A stretch of 64,000 nucleotides of DNA from Pseudonocardia ammonioxydans (GTDB taxonomy: Bacteria; Actinomycetota; Actinomycetes; Mycobacteriales; Pseudonocardiaceae): contig NZ_FOUY01000016.1 of NCBI RefSeq assembly GCF_900115005.1, forward strand, positions 1-64,000, in the 5' to 3' direction. The stretch's first letter is position 1. Every line of letters begins with the position of its first letter. A model generated the notes under the pieces. It was given only the letters and a program-made list of their open reading frames with translations. It was not told the origin of the DNA and made no database searches. The translations under genes were made by a program, and so were the position numbers. This document shows positions 51,116-59,890 of this stretch, piece by piece.

Positions 51116-52515
51116 CGGTTGCCTCCGGCGATCCGCTGCGCCGTGGTCAGCAGACCGTCGCGCTCGTCGGGCCCGATGTACCGGCCGTCGACGACGACCG
51201 CATGGATCCGCCGGGTGTTGCGGATGTCGGCGAGCGGATCGGCATCCAGGACGACGAGGTCGGCGACCCGGTCGGCCTCGACCGTGCCGGCCCACCCGCC
51301 GCGGCCGAGGAACCGGGCCGGCTCGACGGTGGCGCACCGGAGGGCTCGTAGCGGGGTCAGGCCGGCGGCGACCAGCTGTTCGAGCTCGAGGTGCAGGCTG
51401 GCTCCGGGGAAGAGGCCGGGCCCGACCGAGTCCGTGCCGGCGAGCAGCCGTACGCCCGCCTGGTCCATGGCGGCCACGGTCGCCCGTCGCCGGTCGAGCA
51501 GATCACGGTGCCGGGAGGCTTCCTCGTCCGACCGGCCCCCACCGCAGTAGATCTGCGCTCGCAGGAAATCCCACGACTCCGGGGTGCCGGGGACCAGGTA
51601 GTCCATCCGCCGGTCGTCGAGACGGATCGACTCCGGCCGGTCGATGACCGCGTGCACCGCCAGCGTCGGGGTGTAGGCGACATCGGCGGCGACGAGCCGG
51701 TCGAACACCGAGCTCGCCCTCCTGCGGTCGTACGAGGTGACCGCGTCCCACTCCACCTGGGCGACCTGCTTCAACCAGCTACCGAGATGGAACTCCGGCG
51801 ACGTCCGGATCGAGGCCATCGCCGCCTCGAGCCGCTCGACGTCCGCGGACGCGGCAGGCCAGATTCCGCCGAACAGGTGCTCGAACGAGCGCTGCCCCGA
51901 CTCGATCTGGTCGAGGAACGGTACGTTGTCCGATCGGTGACCGGCGACGACGACGTTCCTCCTGCCCGCCTCCGCGATCACGGCCCGATAGGCCTCCGGC
52001 GAGAGTCGCGAGTAGACCTTGATGAAATCGGCTCCGCCGTCGATCGCCTCGGAGACCGCCCGACGAGCCCGGTCCGGGGAGGTGACCGGCACGACCGGGG
52101 CGTCGGGGACGTCGGACCAGAGAGCGGGACTGCCGTCGAGGAGCGGACTGGCGATGGTCATCCGCGGGCCGATCAGTTCCCCGGACTCGATCCTCCGGCG
52201 GATCTCGTGCAGCGCGGGCCTGCCCCACATCTCGCGGACCGCCGTCACACCGTTGGCGATGTACAGACCGGCGAAGTGCCGGGGATCGTCGGTCTCCGCC
52301 TCGCTGTGCACGTGCATGTCGACCAGGCCCGGGATGACGAACTTGCCGCTGAGGTCATGGCGCAGGGAGTCGGCCGGTACCGGGACCTGCGCGGCAGGTC
52401 CCACCGCTGTGATCGTGCTGCCGGTGACGATCACCGTCTGGTCCGGTCGGGGCGGGAGGCCGGTCGGGTCGATCACCGTGACGCCGACGTAGGCACGCGT
52501 GCTGGGCTGCATCAT
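51112..52515 (-). CDS. Amidohydrolase-family protein (imidazolonepropionase-like)
   Basis: A 467-residue TIM-barrel metallohydrolase. Metal ligands are in VIPGLVDMHVHSEAE (HxH), the Lys in ADFIKVYSRL (bridging), VVAGHRSD and FEHLFGG (His), and Asp in LLAGTDSVG. The N- and C-terminal beta-sandwich (AYVGVTVIDPTG, VADLVVLDADPLADI) is usual for cyclic-amide or dipeptide hydrolases. It is unlike the other two amidohydrolases in the window. ATG 52515 (or 52512) begins within a palindromic region; GCGTAC immediately upstream may be an operator. It is coupled to the MFS gene downstream. Confidence 0.8.
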   Translation of the reverse strand: MMQPSTRAYVGVTVIDPTGLPPRPDQTVIVTGSTITAVGPAAQVPVPADSLRHDLSGKFVIPGLVDMHVHSEAETDDPRHFAGLYIANGVTAVREMWGRPALHEIRRRIESGELIGPRMTIASPLLDGSPALWSDVPDAPVVPVTSPDRARRAVSEAIDGGADFIKVYSRLSPEAYRAVIAEAGRRNVVVAGHRSDNVPFLDQIESGQRSFEHLFGGIWPAASADVERLEAAMASIRTSPEFHLGSWLKQVAQVEWDAVTSYDRRRASSVFDRLVAADVAYTPTLAVHAVIDRPESIRLDDRRMDYLVPGTPESWDFLRAQIYCGGGRSDEEASRHRDLLDRRRATVAAMDQAGVRLLAGTDSVGPGLFPGASLHLELEQLVAAGLTPLRALRCATVEPARFLGRGGWAGTVEADRVADLVVLDADPLADIRNTRRIHAVVVDGRYIGPDERDGLLTTAQRIAGGNR

Positions 52516-52533
52516 GCGTACAACGTATGCACC
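52516..52533. promoter_or_regulatory. Operator-like site beside the amidohydrolase start
   Basis: GCGTAC (52516-52521) and TGCACC (52528-52533) flank AACGTA. With the preceding T they form a partial palindrome (TGCGTAC-AAC-GTATGCA). The same two half-sites occur, in inverted order, at 52628-52642. It lies directly upstream of the leftward start, so a bound protein would block it. Confidence 0.5.
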
Positions 52534-52627
52534 GTCGGACGTACCACCCTCGCCGTTGCAGTGCACTTTCCCCCTTTCCGCTCGTTGTCCAGCGGGAGTT
52601 TCAGGTCGACGACGTGACGACCGATCT

Positions 52628-52642
52628 GGTGCACTAGTACGC
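52628..52642. promoter_or_regulatory. Operator-like site beside the GntR-TetR gene
   Basis: GGTGCA (52628-52633), CTA and GTACGC (52637-52642) are the reverse complements of the half-sites at 52516-52533. It lies 7 bp before the GTG of the hybrid regulator, consistent with autoregulation. Confidence 0.5.
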
Positions 52643-52649
52643 TTCCCCC

Positions 52650-53561
52650 GTGTCCGACACCGGTGATCTACCGTCGCACCGCATCGCCGCAGCGATTCGG
52701 GAGCGGATCGCCCACGGCGATCTCGCACCCGGTGACCGGGTTCCCTCCACGCGTCAGCTCGTCCGGGACTGGGGCGTGGCCATGGCCACGGCGAGCCGTG
52801 CCCTGGCGCTGCTCCGGGACGAGGGCCTGGTGGCCACCCGGACGGGTTCGGGGACGGTGGTGACCGGCAGGCGCGGACCGGGCAGCACGACGCTGACCCG
52901 GGACCGCGTCCTCGCCGTCGCCGTCCGCATCGCCGATCGCGAGGGGCTGGCGGCACTCACCATGCGCCGGCTGGCCGGTGCACTGAAGGTGGCACCCATG
53001 TCGCTCTACCGGCACGTCGCGGGGCGGGACGAGCTGGAGATCCTCATGGTGCGCGCCGTCTTCCGGGGGAATCCGCTTCCGCGGCCGATGCCCGCTGGAT
53101 GGAGGGAGCGCCTCGAAACCGTGTACCGGCTGCAGTGGCGGCTGTACCGATCACACCCGTGGCTGGCGGAGCTGACGCTGACGACGCGTCCGCCACTGGC
53201 GCCGGAGGCGATGCTGCACAGCGAGTGGACGTTCGAGGCGCTGACCGCCCTCCCCCTCGATCCGCCGGCCCGGGCCGGGGTCGGGCTCGCCCTCCCGGCC
53301 CTGGTGCACGGGCTCGCTCTCGCTGCCCTCCACGAGGTCCGTGCCGAGCAGGAGACACACCTGCGGAACGAGCAGTGGTGGGACACGGTCGAGACCGAGG
53401 CGTCCGACCTCCTCCGCGGTGCCGGCTTCCCCCGGCTGCGCGAGATCGACGCCCTCGCCGCCGGAGCCTCCGGCCTCGAGGGTCTCGACGCCGCGTTCGA
53501 GCTCGCTCTCGGGCACTACCTGGACGGGCTCGCGGCGGCGGCCGGCCCCGGCCCGGCATGA
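52650..53561 (+). CDS. Hybrid GntR-TetR transcriptional regulator
   Basis: A 303-residue regulator with two DNA-binding modules. Residues about 8-70 are a GntR winged helix (AAIRERIAHGDLAPGDRVPSTRQL, then ALLRDEGLVATRTGSGTVV). Residues about 85-130 are a TetR helix-turn-helix (AVRIADREGLAALTMRRLAG, then APMSLYRHVAGRDEL). A TetR C-terminal domain follows. Such GntR-TetR fusions occur in actinobacteria. It diverges from the amidohydrolase-MFS operon; two sites with GCGTAC/TGCACC half-sites lie between. It most likely represses that operon and itself. GTG 52650 has no strong ribosome site, and leaderless start is possible. Confidence 0.85.
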   Translation: MSDTGDLPSHRIAAAIRERIAHGDLAPGDRVPSTRQLVRDWGVAMATASRALALLRDEGLVATRTGSGTVVTGRRGPGSTTLTRDRVLAVAVRIADREGLAALTMRRLAGALKVAPMSLYRHVAGRDELEILMVRAVFRGNPLPRPMPAGWRERLETVYRLQWRLYRSHPWLAELTLTTRPPLAPEAMLHSEWTFEALTALPLDPPARAGVGLALPALVHGLALAALHEVRAEQETHLRNEQWWDTVETEASDLLRGAGFPRLREIDALAAGASGLEGLDAAFELALGHYLDGLAAAAGPGPA

Positions 53562-53613
53562 CGCGGCCGCGTGGCGGCATTCCGACCGTCCGACGCTCGT
53601 CGTCGCCGCCGGG

Positions 53614-54627
53614 TCAGGCCGTGTCGCCGTCCTCGACCGCGGAAGCGACCCGCAGCGCGGCCAGCCCGTCGTCGAAGGTCGGGACGTGCGCGGTGTCCCC
53701 GGCCGCCAGCGCGCGGGCCAGCGCTTCGAAGGCGCTCGCCGGTCCCCCGCTCGCCGGCACCAGGTCGCGCACCGCCCCGTCGCCGCTCCGCGCTCCGGCG
53801 AGCCGGACCGGGAAGTGACCGGTGTGCCCGTCGGCCTCGGCCCGCAGCACGCCCTCGGAGCCGTGCACCACCATCCGGAAGCCGGCGCCGAGCGGCGCCA
53901 CCCACGAGGTGTGCACCGAGCACACCGCGCCTTCGGCGGTCCGTGCGGTCCAGGCCGCGGAGTCGACGCTGTCGGCGGGGACCCGGCCGAGCCAGGCGGG
54001 CTGCCGGGTCGTCGCGCTGCCCCGGACGTCGCTCAGCTCGCCGAAGGTCCAGCGCAGCAGGTCCGCGGTGTGCAGGCCGTGCACGCGCAGCGAGCTCGCG
54101 CCGTGCGCCGCCTCGGCGCACCAGCCCGACCCGGCGACCGCCGCCTCGGTCGTGAAGGTCGGGTAGAACGCGGTGACCGCCACGTTGTCGACCCGGCCGA
54201 CGTAGCCGTCGCGCACCCGCCGGCGCAGCTCGGCCAGTCCCGGCTGGAAGCGGGACTGCATGTCGACGAACCCGCGGCCGCACGCGAGCGTCGCGAGCTC
54301 TTCCCCCGCGGCGACCGTCGGGGCGAGCGGGGCCTCGCAGAGCACCCGCTTGCCCGCTGCCAGCGCCGAGCGGGCCATGTCCAGGTGCAGGCTGGGGCGG
54401 GTCACGATGTCGACCAGGTCGACCTCGGGGTCGACACAGAGCTCCTCGTACCCGACGTGGGCGCGGGGCACACCGTGCCGGGCGGCCGCCTCCCGCGCCG
54501 TCCCCGGGTGCGCCGTGGCCAGCGCGACCAGCTCCACCAGCCCCTCGGCCGCGAGCGTCCGGTACGCCGGCAGGTGCGTCACCTCTGCGTAGTTGACGCC
54601 GACGACCCCGATCCGCAGCGCCGTCAC
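53614..54627 (-). CDS. Gfo/Idh/MocA-family oxidoreductase
   Basis: A 337-residue NAD(P)-dependent oxidoreductase. The Rossmann motif GVVGVNYAEVTHLPAY departs from the usual GxGxxG (the second Gly is replaced by Asn). The family Lys motif EKP is LCEAPLAPT, with Glu-Ala-Pro in place of Glu-Lys-Pro. The C-terminal beta domain contains VHGLHTADLLRWTFGE. The missing Lys suggests a non-standard or lost dehydrogenase activity. The GTG at 54627 overlaps the stop of the LLM gene upstream (GTGA). It is the last of the flavoprotein-LLM-Gfo operon. Confidence 0.78.
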   Translation of the reverse strand: MTALRIGVVGVNYAEVTHLPAYRTLAAEGLVELVALATAHPGTAREAAARHGVPRAHVGYEELCVDPEVDLVDIVTRPSLHLDMARSALAAGKRVLCEAPLAPTVAAGEELATLACGRGFVDMQSRFQPGLAELRRRVRDGYVGRVDNVAVTAFYPTFTTEAAVAGSGWCAEAAHGASSLRVHGLHTADLLRWTFGELSDVRGSATTRQPAWLGRVPADSVDSAAWTARTAEGAVCSVHTSWVAPLGAGFRMVVHGSEGVLRAEADGHTGHFPVRLAGARSGDGAVRDLVPASGGPASAFEALARALAAGDTAHVPTFDDGLAALRVASAVEDGDTA

Positions 54628-55640
54628 GCCGGGACCGCCGGCGCCGACACGTGCGGCATGACCTCGCCCGCGAACAGCTCCATCGCCTCCACCACGGCGG
54701 CGTGGTGCGGGCCGGTCGGATACCGGAAGACCATCAGGAAGTCGTCGACGCCCGCGTCGTCGGAGAACCGGCGGATCGTCTCCACACACTCGTCGGGGGT
54801 GCCGAAGACGAACCGGTCCCGGACGAACTCCTCCAGCGTGATCTCGGCGGACGAGCCGACGCCGGGCAGGTCGGTGATCGCCCCGTAGTCGAACAGCGTG
54901 CGGGCCATCGCCAGCGCGGTGTCCCCGAACTTCTCCAGCGCGGCCTCCCGGGACGTGTACGGCCAGCAGAAGCGGACGGCGGTGACGTGCGGGCTGCGGC
55001 CGGCGTCCGCCGCCGCGGCGCGGTAGGTGTCGGCCATCGCGGTCATCGTCGGCAACGACATCAGCGCGTTGGTGATCCAGCCGTCACCCAGCCGGCCGGC
55101 GCGGCGCAGACCGCCCGGGGTCCAGGCGGCGAGGTGCAGCGGGATGCCGTCGGCGGCCACCGGGCGCGGGATCACGGCGACGTCGTCGAAGGAGTAGAGG
55201 TCCCCGGCGAACGAGAAGCGCTCGGCGCCGTGGGCGGCCCGCAGGATCCGGACGGTCTCGTCGAACCGCCGGGCCCGGTCCTCCCACGGCACCCCCACCG
55301 TGGAGTAGTCGACCGGCATGTATCCGGCGCCGAGACCGAGCCAGGCGCGGCCGCCGGAGAGCTGGTCCAGCATCGCCGCGTCCTGGGCGAGCTCGATCGG
55401 GTTGTAGAGCGGCGCGATGGCGATGGCGGTGCCGACCCGCACGCGTTCGGTCCGGGCGGCGATCGCGAACGAGAGCGGCAGCGGTGAGCCGAAGTACTCG
55501 TCGGAGTACTTGTGCTCGGTGGTCAGCGCGGCCGCGAACCCGGCCCGGTCCGCGACCTCGGCCTGCTCGAGGATCTCGGCGAGGACGCGGCGGGGCTCGC
55601 CGGTGACCAGGCCCTGGGTGAACAGCACTCCGACGGACAC
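54624..55640 (-). CDS. LLM-class flavin-dependent oxidoreductase, third paralogue
   Basis: A 338-residue luciferase-like protein. The N-terminus VGVLFTQGLVTGEPRRVL, then TTEHKYSDEYFGSPLPLSFA and RVGTAIAIAPLYNPIELAQD, match alkanal-monooxygenase-type LLM proteins. LHLAAWTPGGLRRAGRLGDG and a basic-acidic C-terminus end it. It could use FMNH2 and O2 for C-C or C-N oxidation, as other LLM enzymes do in heterocycle breakdown. The GTG follows GGAGACATC. It sits between the flavoprotein dehydrogenase (55 bp upstream) and the Gfo/Idh gene. Confidence 0.8.
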   Translation of the reverse strand: MSVGVLFTQGLVTGEPRRVLAEILEQAEVADRAGFAAALTTEHKYSDEYFGSPLPLSFAIAARTERVRVGTAIAIAPLYNPIELAQDAAMLDQLSGGRAWLGLGAGYMPVDYSTVGVPWEDRARRFDETVRILRAAHGAERFSFAGDLYSFDDVAVIPRPVAADGIPLHLAAWTPGGLRRAGRLGDGWITNALMSLPTMTAMADTYRAAAADAGRSPHVTAVRFCWPYTSREAALEKFGDTALAMARTLFDYGAITDLPGVGSSAEITLEEFVRDRFVFGTPDECVETIRRFSDDAGVDDFLMVFRYPTGPHHAAVVEAMELFAGEVMPHVSAPAVPA

Positions 55641-55694
55641 GATGTCTCCTCGGGGAGGCGTCGGCGCACGGCCGGGCGGCCGGCGCCGTGGGGG

Positions 55695-57164
55695 TCAGCT
55701 CCGCGTGTCCGCGTCGAGCCGGCCGTCGAGATGGACGAGTGCGACGCGCGTACCCAGCATCGAGGGCAGCCCGGCGTGGAGCACCGACCCGTGCTCGGCA
55801 CTGTCGCTGCCGCCGAGAGCCGCCGCCTGCCCGGCCAACCGGCCGAACGTCAGCGCGCCGCAGATGTGGATCCCCCCGAGATCCGACACCGGGTTGAGGC
55901 CGCCCACGCAGTCGCCCACCGCGAACAGGCCCGGCACGGTCCGCCCGAACACGTCGATCACGCGCTGCTCGGTGGTGATGCGGAAGCCGCCACAGCAGAA
56001 GTTGATGCCCTCGGTCATCGGGACGGCCGTGAACGGCCCGGTCTCGCAGCGACGGCGGCCCGGGGGCAGCACCACCCGGCCGAAGTCCGGGTCCGCGTCC
56101 GCCCCGCCGTCGAGGAAGGCGTTCCAGCGCCGCACCGTGTCCTCCAGCGCGGTCGCGGGGACGCCGATGAGCCCGGCGAGCGCGGCGAGGGTCGGGGCCT
56201 GCACGGGTGGCTCGGGCATCTGCCCGATCAGGGTCTCCTTCTCCCGCGCCACCGTGCTGTCGACGACGTACCAGGCCCGGCGCCCGGGCAGCGCCCGCAG
56301 CCGCTCGACCCGTTCCTCGTAGGGGCCCGCCTCGTCGTGGAAGCGCTCGCCCGCCGGGTCGACGGCGATCGCGTCCTCGACCACCGAGGACGACACGATG
56401 ACCAGCGGCGGCACCACGGTCATGTTGACGAGGTCGCCGCCCACCGCCTGCCCCATCAGGTGCCCGTCGCCGCGGCAGCTGTCGATGCCCAGGTACGGCC
56501 CGCGAGCGGCGAAGCCCGGCTGGAACCGGCGCCGCAGCTCGGGGTTGGCCTGGTAGCCACCGGTCGCGAGCACCACCGCGCGGCGCGCCGCGACCCGGAT
56601 CCGCTCGCCGTCGGCGCTGCGGTGGGCGAGCACGCCGGTCACCCGGCCGTCCTCGACGACCAGCCGGTCCGCGACCGTGCCGTACCGGACGGTGACCTCG
56701 TCGCGGCGGAAGTCGGCGGAGTAGGCGCGCCCCAGCATCCAGCTGTCCTCGACCGCGGCCATCCGGTCGACCGAGTGCTGGCGGGGCCGCGGGATGAACC
56801 GGCTGAACCGGACCCCGCGGGCGGTCAGGTCGTCGTAGGTCCGGGCGCTCTCCCGCGCGAACAACCGGACGAGGTCCTCGTTCCACTCGACTCCGTAGCG
56901 GTCCTCCAGGAGGTCGACCTGGGCGCGGGCGTCCGCGACGAACCGCTCCTCGTCGTCGGCGATGCCCTGCTCGGCCTGCATCGCGGACCCGACGAAGGCC
57001 AAGTATCCGGTGGACCAGACGGCGTTGCCGCCGATGTGCTCCTGCGCCTCGAGCACGACGACGGTCGCCCCCGCGTCGGCCGCGGCGGCGACGGCGGCCA
57101 TCCCGCCCGGACCGGCGCCGAGGACCACCACGTCGGCCTCGAGCGACTCCACCGCTGCGACCAC
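55695..57164 (-). CDS. FAD-dependent flavoprotein dehydrogenase/reductase (fumarate reductase-like)
   Basis: A 489-residue flavoprotein of the succinate dehydrogenase/3-ketosteroid dehydrogenase family. FAD fold VVVLGAGPGGMAAVAAAADAG is at about residues 12-32, with the HIGGNAVWSTGY segment after. A C-terminal FAVGDCVGGLNPVSDLGGIH and GALTFGRLAGQAAAL hold the FAD contacts. Substrates could be a ring enone or an alpha,beta-unsaturated acid. The GTG at 57164 follows GGGAGG. It is the first gene of a three-gene leftward operon and diverges from the amidohydrolase operon across a region with the TAGTAGCTAG motif. Confidence 0.8.
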   Translation of the reverse strand: MVAAVESLEADVVVLGAGPGGMAAVAAAADAGATVVVLEAQEHIGGNAVWSTGYLAFVGSAMQAEQGIADDEERFVADARAQVDLLEDRYGVEWNEDLVRLFARESARTYDDLTARGVRFSRFIPRPRQHSVDRMAAVEDSWMLGRAYSADFRRDEVTVRYGTVADRLVVEDGRVTGVLAHRSADGERIRVAARRAVVLATGGYQANPELRRRFQPGFAARGPYLGIDSCRGDGHLMGQAVGGDLVNMTVVPPLVIVSSSVVEDAIAVDPAGERFHDEAGPYEERVERLRALPGRRAWYVVDSTVAREKETLIGQMPEPPVQAPTLAALAGLIGVPATALEDTVRRWNAFLDGGADADPDFGRVVLPPGRRRCETGPFTAVPMTEGINFCCGGFRITTEQRVIDVFGRTVPGLFAVGDCVGGLNPVSDLGGIHICGALTFGRLAGQAAALGGSDSAEHGSVLHAGLPSMLGTRVALVHLDGRLDADTRS

Positions 57165-57370
57165 GTCCCACCTCCCTGTGAGCCGGGCAACAATCTAGGG
57201 AGGCGGCCGGAACGACGTCAAGATTCTCACCACTATGACTCCATCCGGATCTGGGCCGGGGCCTGCGACCCGATCCGCCGATCGGCCCATACCGCGATGG
57301 ACCTGCTGTTCACCACCGTGGGCGGGGACCGGCGACGGCGTCGGCGACGAGCGCCCTGGCCGCGACCGGA

Positions 57371-57382
57371 GCTAGTAGCTAG
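57371..57382 (+). promoter_or_regulatory. GCTAGTAGCTAG operator-like motif before the amidohydrolase gene
   Basis: The sequence contains CTAG-TAG-CTAG, an inverted repeat, 33 bp before the amidohydrolase start codon and beside the ribosome site AGGAGG. Its last ten bases, TAGTAGCTAG, are identical to 60174-60183. It may also affect the leftward flavoprotein operon. Confidence 0.6.
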
Positions 57383-57415
57383 GCTTGCCACTCACAGAGG
57401 CGGACAGGAGGCGTC

Positions 57416-58777
57416 ATGGGCGACAGCGTCCTCATCACCGGCGGGACGGTCATCGACGGCACCGGGGCCGCGCCCCGGCCGGACGAGGCGGTCCTGCTGC
57501 GGGACGGCCGGATCCACTCGACGGGCGCGGCGGCCCTCTCGGAGGCGGCGTCGAACCCGCCCGCGGAGCGCATCGACGCCACCGGGCGGACGGTCATGCC
57601 GGGCCTGATCGACGCGCACACCCACCTGACCTTCGGCGAGCCGACCGGCAACGACGAGCTGTTCCACCACCGCACCGAGGCCTACAGCTCGATGCTCTCG
57701 GCCTACAACGCGCGCAAGGTCCTGCGGGCCGGGGTCACCAGCGTGCTCGACGCGGACTGCCTGTGGAACATCGGCGTCGAGCTCCGGGACGCCATCGACA
57801 CCGGCATCGTCGAGGGTCCGCGCATGCGGGCCGGCGGCCAGGCACTGATGACGATGCTCGGCGGCACCGCGGGCCGGATGATCGCCGACGAGGGCCGGAC
57901 CGGCTACGCGACCGTCGTGCACAACCGGGACATGATGGTCAACGAGATCCGGCGACAGATCAAGTACGGCGTCGACTGGATCAAGATCATGGTCACCGGG
58001 CTGATCCCGTCGATGAAGGGCCCCGAGGTCAAGGTCTGGAACTTCGACGAGCTGCGGACCGTCTGCGACGCCGCGCACGAGCTCAACACGAAGGTCGTCG
58101 CGCACTGCCGCAACTCCGAGAGCACCCGCGACGCGGCCCGCGCCGGCGTCGACCTGATCTATCACGCGTCCTACATGGACGACGAGGCGCTGGAGGCCGT
58201 ACTGGAGGCCGGGGCGTCGCTGTGCCCCACGTTCACCCTGCTCGGCAACCTCGCCGACTACGGCACGAAGATCGGCTCGGCGCCGGAGCTGCTGGACGTC
58301 TTCCGTGCCGAGATCGAGGTGACCGCCGCCCAGATGCACAAGGCCCACCAGGCCGGGGTGCGGTTCCTGACCGGCTCCGAGACCGGGTTCGCCGTCACCC
58401 CGGTCGGCGAGTGGCACGCCCGCGAGCTGGAGATGTTCGTCGAGTACATGGGGATGAGCCCGATGGACGCCATCGTCGCCGCGACCGGCAACGGGGCGTT
58501 CGCGATGCGGATGGAGGGCGAGCTGGGCACGCTCGAGCCGGGCCGGATCGCCGACGCCCTGGTGATCGACGGGGACCCGCTGGCCGACATCCGGATCCTG
58601 CAGGACCCCGAGCGGATCGTCGAGGTGATCAAGCAGGGCCGCCGGATCGACATCACCACGCCGATCCCCGAGCGCACCATGCGCAGCAGCGACCAGGTGC
58701 GCATGCTCGCCTCCTGCCCGCTGACCCGCGGCCTCGCCCTCACCGAGGAGGACCTGGAACGGATGTCCCATGTCTGA
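57416..58777 (+). CDS. Amidohydrolase-family protein (imidazolonepropionase/prolidase-like)
   Basis: A 453-residue TIM-barrel metallohydrolase. Metal sites are in MPGLIDAHTHLTF (HxH), VDWIKIMVTG (Lys), VVAHCRNSE and IYHASYMDD (His), and FLTGSETGF, where the expected Asp is Glu. The N-terminal VLITGGTVIDGTG and C-terminal IADALVIDGDPLADIR are typical of cytosolic cyclic-amide or dipeptide hydrolases. The Asp-to-Glu change at the metal site is unusual. The ATG follows AGGAGGCGTC. Its 3' end overlaps the next gene by 8 bp. Confidence 0.8.
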   Translation: MGDSVLITGGTVIDGTGAAPRPDEAVLLRDGRIHSTGAAALSEAASNPPAERIDATGRTVMPGLIDAHTHLTFGEPTGNDELFHHRTEAYSSMLSAYNARKVLRAGVTSVLDADCLWNIGVELRDAIDTGIVEGPRMRAGGQALMTMLGGTAGRMIADEGRTGYATVVHNRDMMVNEIRRQIKYGVDWIKIMVTGLIPSMKGPEVKVWNFDELRTVCDAAHELNTKVVAHCRNSESTRDAARAGVDLIYHASYMDDEALEAVLEAGASLCPTFTLLGNLADYGTKIGSAPELLDVFRAEIEVTAAQMHKAHQAGVRFLTGSETGFAVTPVGEWHARELEMFVEYMGMSPMDAIVAATGNGAFAMRMEGELGTLEPGRIADALVIDGDPLADIRILQDPERIVEVIKQGRRIDITTPIPERTMRSSDQVRMLASCPLTRGLALTEEDLERMSHV

Positions 58778-59792
58778 GCAGCTCCCCGGGCAGCGCCTGC
58801 CCCTGGTCGACGTGCACGCGCACGCGGTCCTGGAGGTCACCGAGGGTGCCGCCGGCACGGCGGGGCCCGAGACCGGGGCCGGCGCCGACGGCACGCCCTA
58901 CTACCGGGTCGGGGACTACGTGCTGCACGGCGTCCGCTACCGCGGCAGCCCGTTCACCGACGTCGACCTGCGGGTCGCGGCGATGGACGAGGCCGGCATC
59001 GACGTGCAGCTGCTCTCGCCCAACCCGCTGACCTACTTCGGCGACCTGCCTGCGGCGGACGCCACCGGGTTCGCCCGCGCGCACAACGACGCGCTCGCGG
59101 CCACCGCCGCGCGGTACCCGGACCGGCTGCTCGCCGCGGCCCAGCTCCCGGTCCAGGACGTCGGCGCGGCCGTCGCCGAGGCCCGCCGCGCGGTGCGCGA
59201 GCTGGGCATGGTCGCGGTCTACACCGACACCGACCCGGCCGGGCGCACGCTGGACGACCCGGAGCTGGACCCGCTCTATGAGGCGCTGGTCGAGCTCGAC
59301 GTCCCGCTGTTCGTCCACCCGACCCCGCTGGGCGCGGAGGGCCCGTCGGACGACCCGCGGCTGCGCCGGTTCGACCTCGACCTGCTGTTCGGGTTCGCCC
59401 GCGACGAGACCCTCGCCGTCGCCGCGCTGGTGTTCGGCGGGGTGCTGGAACGCCACCCGGCGCTGGACGTCTGCATCAGCCACGGCGGCGGCGCGGCGGC
59501 CTACGTCGCGGGCCGGTTCGCCAAGGCGGTGGAGAAGCGCGCCTGGGCGAGCCCTGCGTTGCGCGAGAACGGCTTCGCGCACTACTACCGGCGACTGTGG
59601 TTCGACACCCACGTGCACGACGAGGGCGCGCTGGAGCTGCTGATCGGGCACGCGGGCACCGAGCGGCTGGTGTTCGGCACCAACTTCGCCGGCTGGGACA
59701 GCGGCGCGAAGGAGGTCCCGTCCGGGATCGACCTCGCCGGCAACGCGGCCCGGCTGCTCCGGCTCCCGGCCGGCGACCGGCTGCCGGCCTGA
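58770..59792 (+). CDS. Amidohydrolase-2 (ACMSD-like) decarboxylase/hydrolase
   Basis: A 340-residue metal-dependent TIM barrel. LVDVHAHAVLEV (HxH), FVHPTPLG (His), CISHGGGAAAY (His) and VFGTNFAGWDSG fit the ACMSD/amidohydrolase-2 family, although the last acid is found as N-F-A-G-W-D rather than SD. This family includes decarboxylases of aminocarboxymuconate semialdehyde, o-pyrocatechuate, resorcylate and vanillate-type acids. It may therefore decarboxylate or ring-cleave an intermediate. The ATG at 58770 lies inside the upstream gene's end, so translation is coupled. A strong terminator follows. Confidence 0.78.
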   Translation: MSEQLPGQRLPLVDVHAHAVLEVTEGAAGTAGPETGAGADGTPYYRVGDYVLHGVRYRGSPFTDVDLRVAAMDEAGIDVQLLSPNPLTYFGDLPAADATGFARAHNDALAATAARYPDRLLAAAQLPVQDVGAAVAEARRAVRELGMVAVYTDTDPAGRTLDDPELDPLYEALVELDVPLFVHPTPLGAEGPSDDPRLRRFDLDLLFGFARDETLAVAALVFGGVLERHPALDVCISHGGGAAAYVAGRFAKAVEKRAWASPALRENGFAHYYRRLWFDTHVHDEGALELLIGHAGTERLVFGTNFAGWDSGAKEVPSGIDLAGNAARLLRLPAGDRLPA

Positions 59793-59797
59793 GTGGT

Positions 59798-59835
59798 ACC
59801 CGGCCCGCCGGTCGTGGTGTACCGGCGGGCCGGGT
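59798..59835 (+). terminator. Perfect 15-bp hairpin terminator
   Basis: ACCCGGCCCGCCGGT (59798-59812) pairs exactly with ACCGGCGGGCCGGGT (59821-59835) around an 8-nt loop. It ends the amidohydrolase operon 6 bp after the stop and precedes the convergent ferredoxin gene. Confidence 0.8.
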
Positions 59836-59890
59836 CGCTCACAGGCGCTCGCCCGTCACAGGCGGTCGCCCATCATCAGGACGTCGCCCG

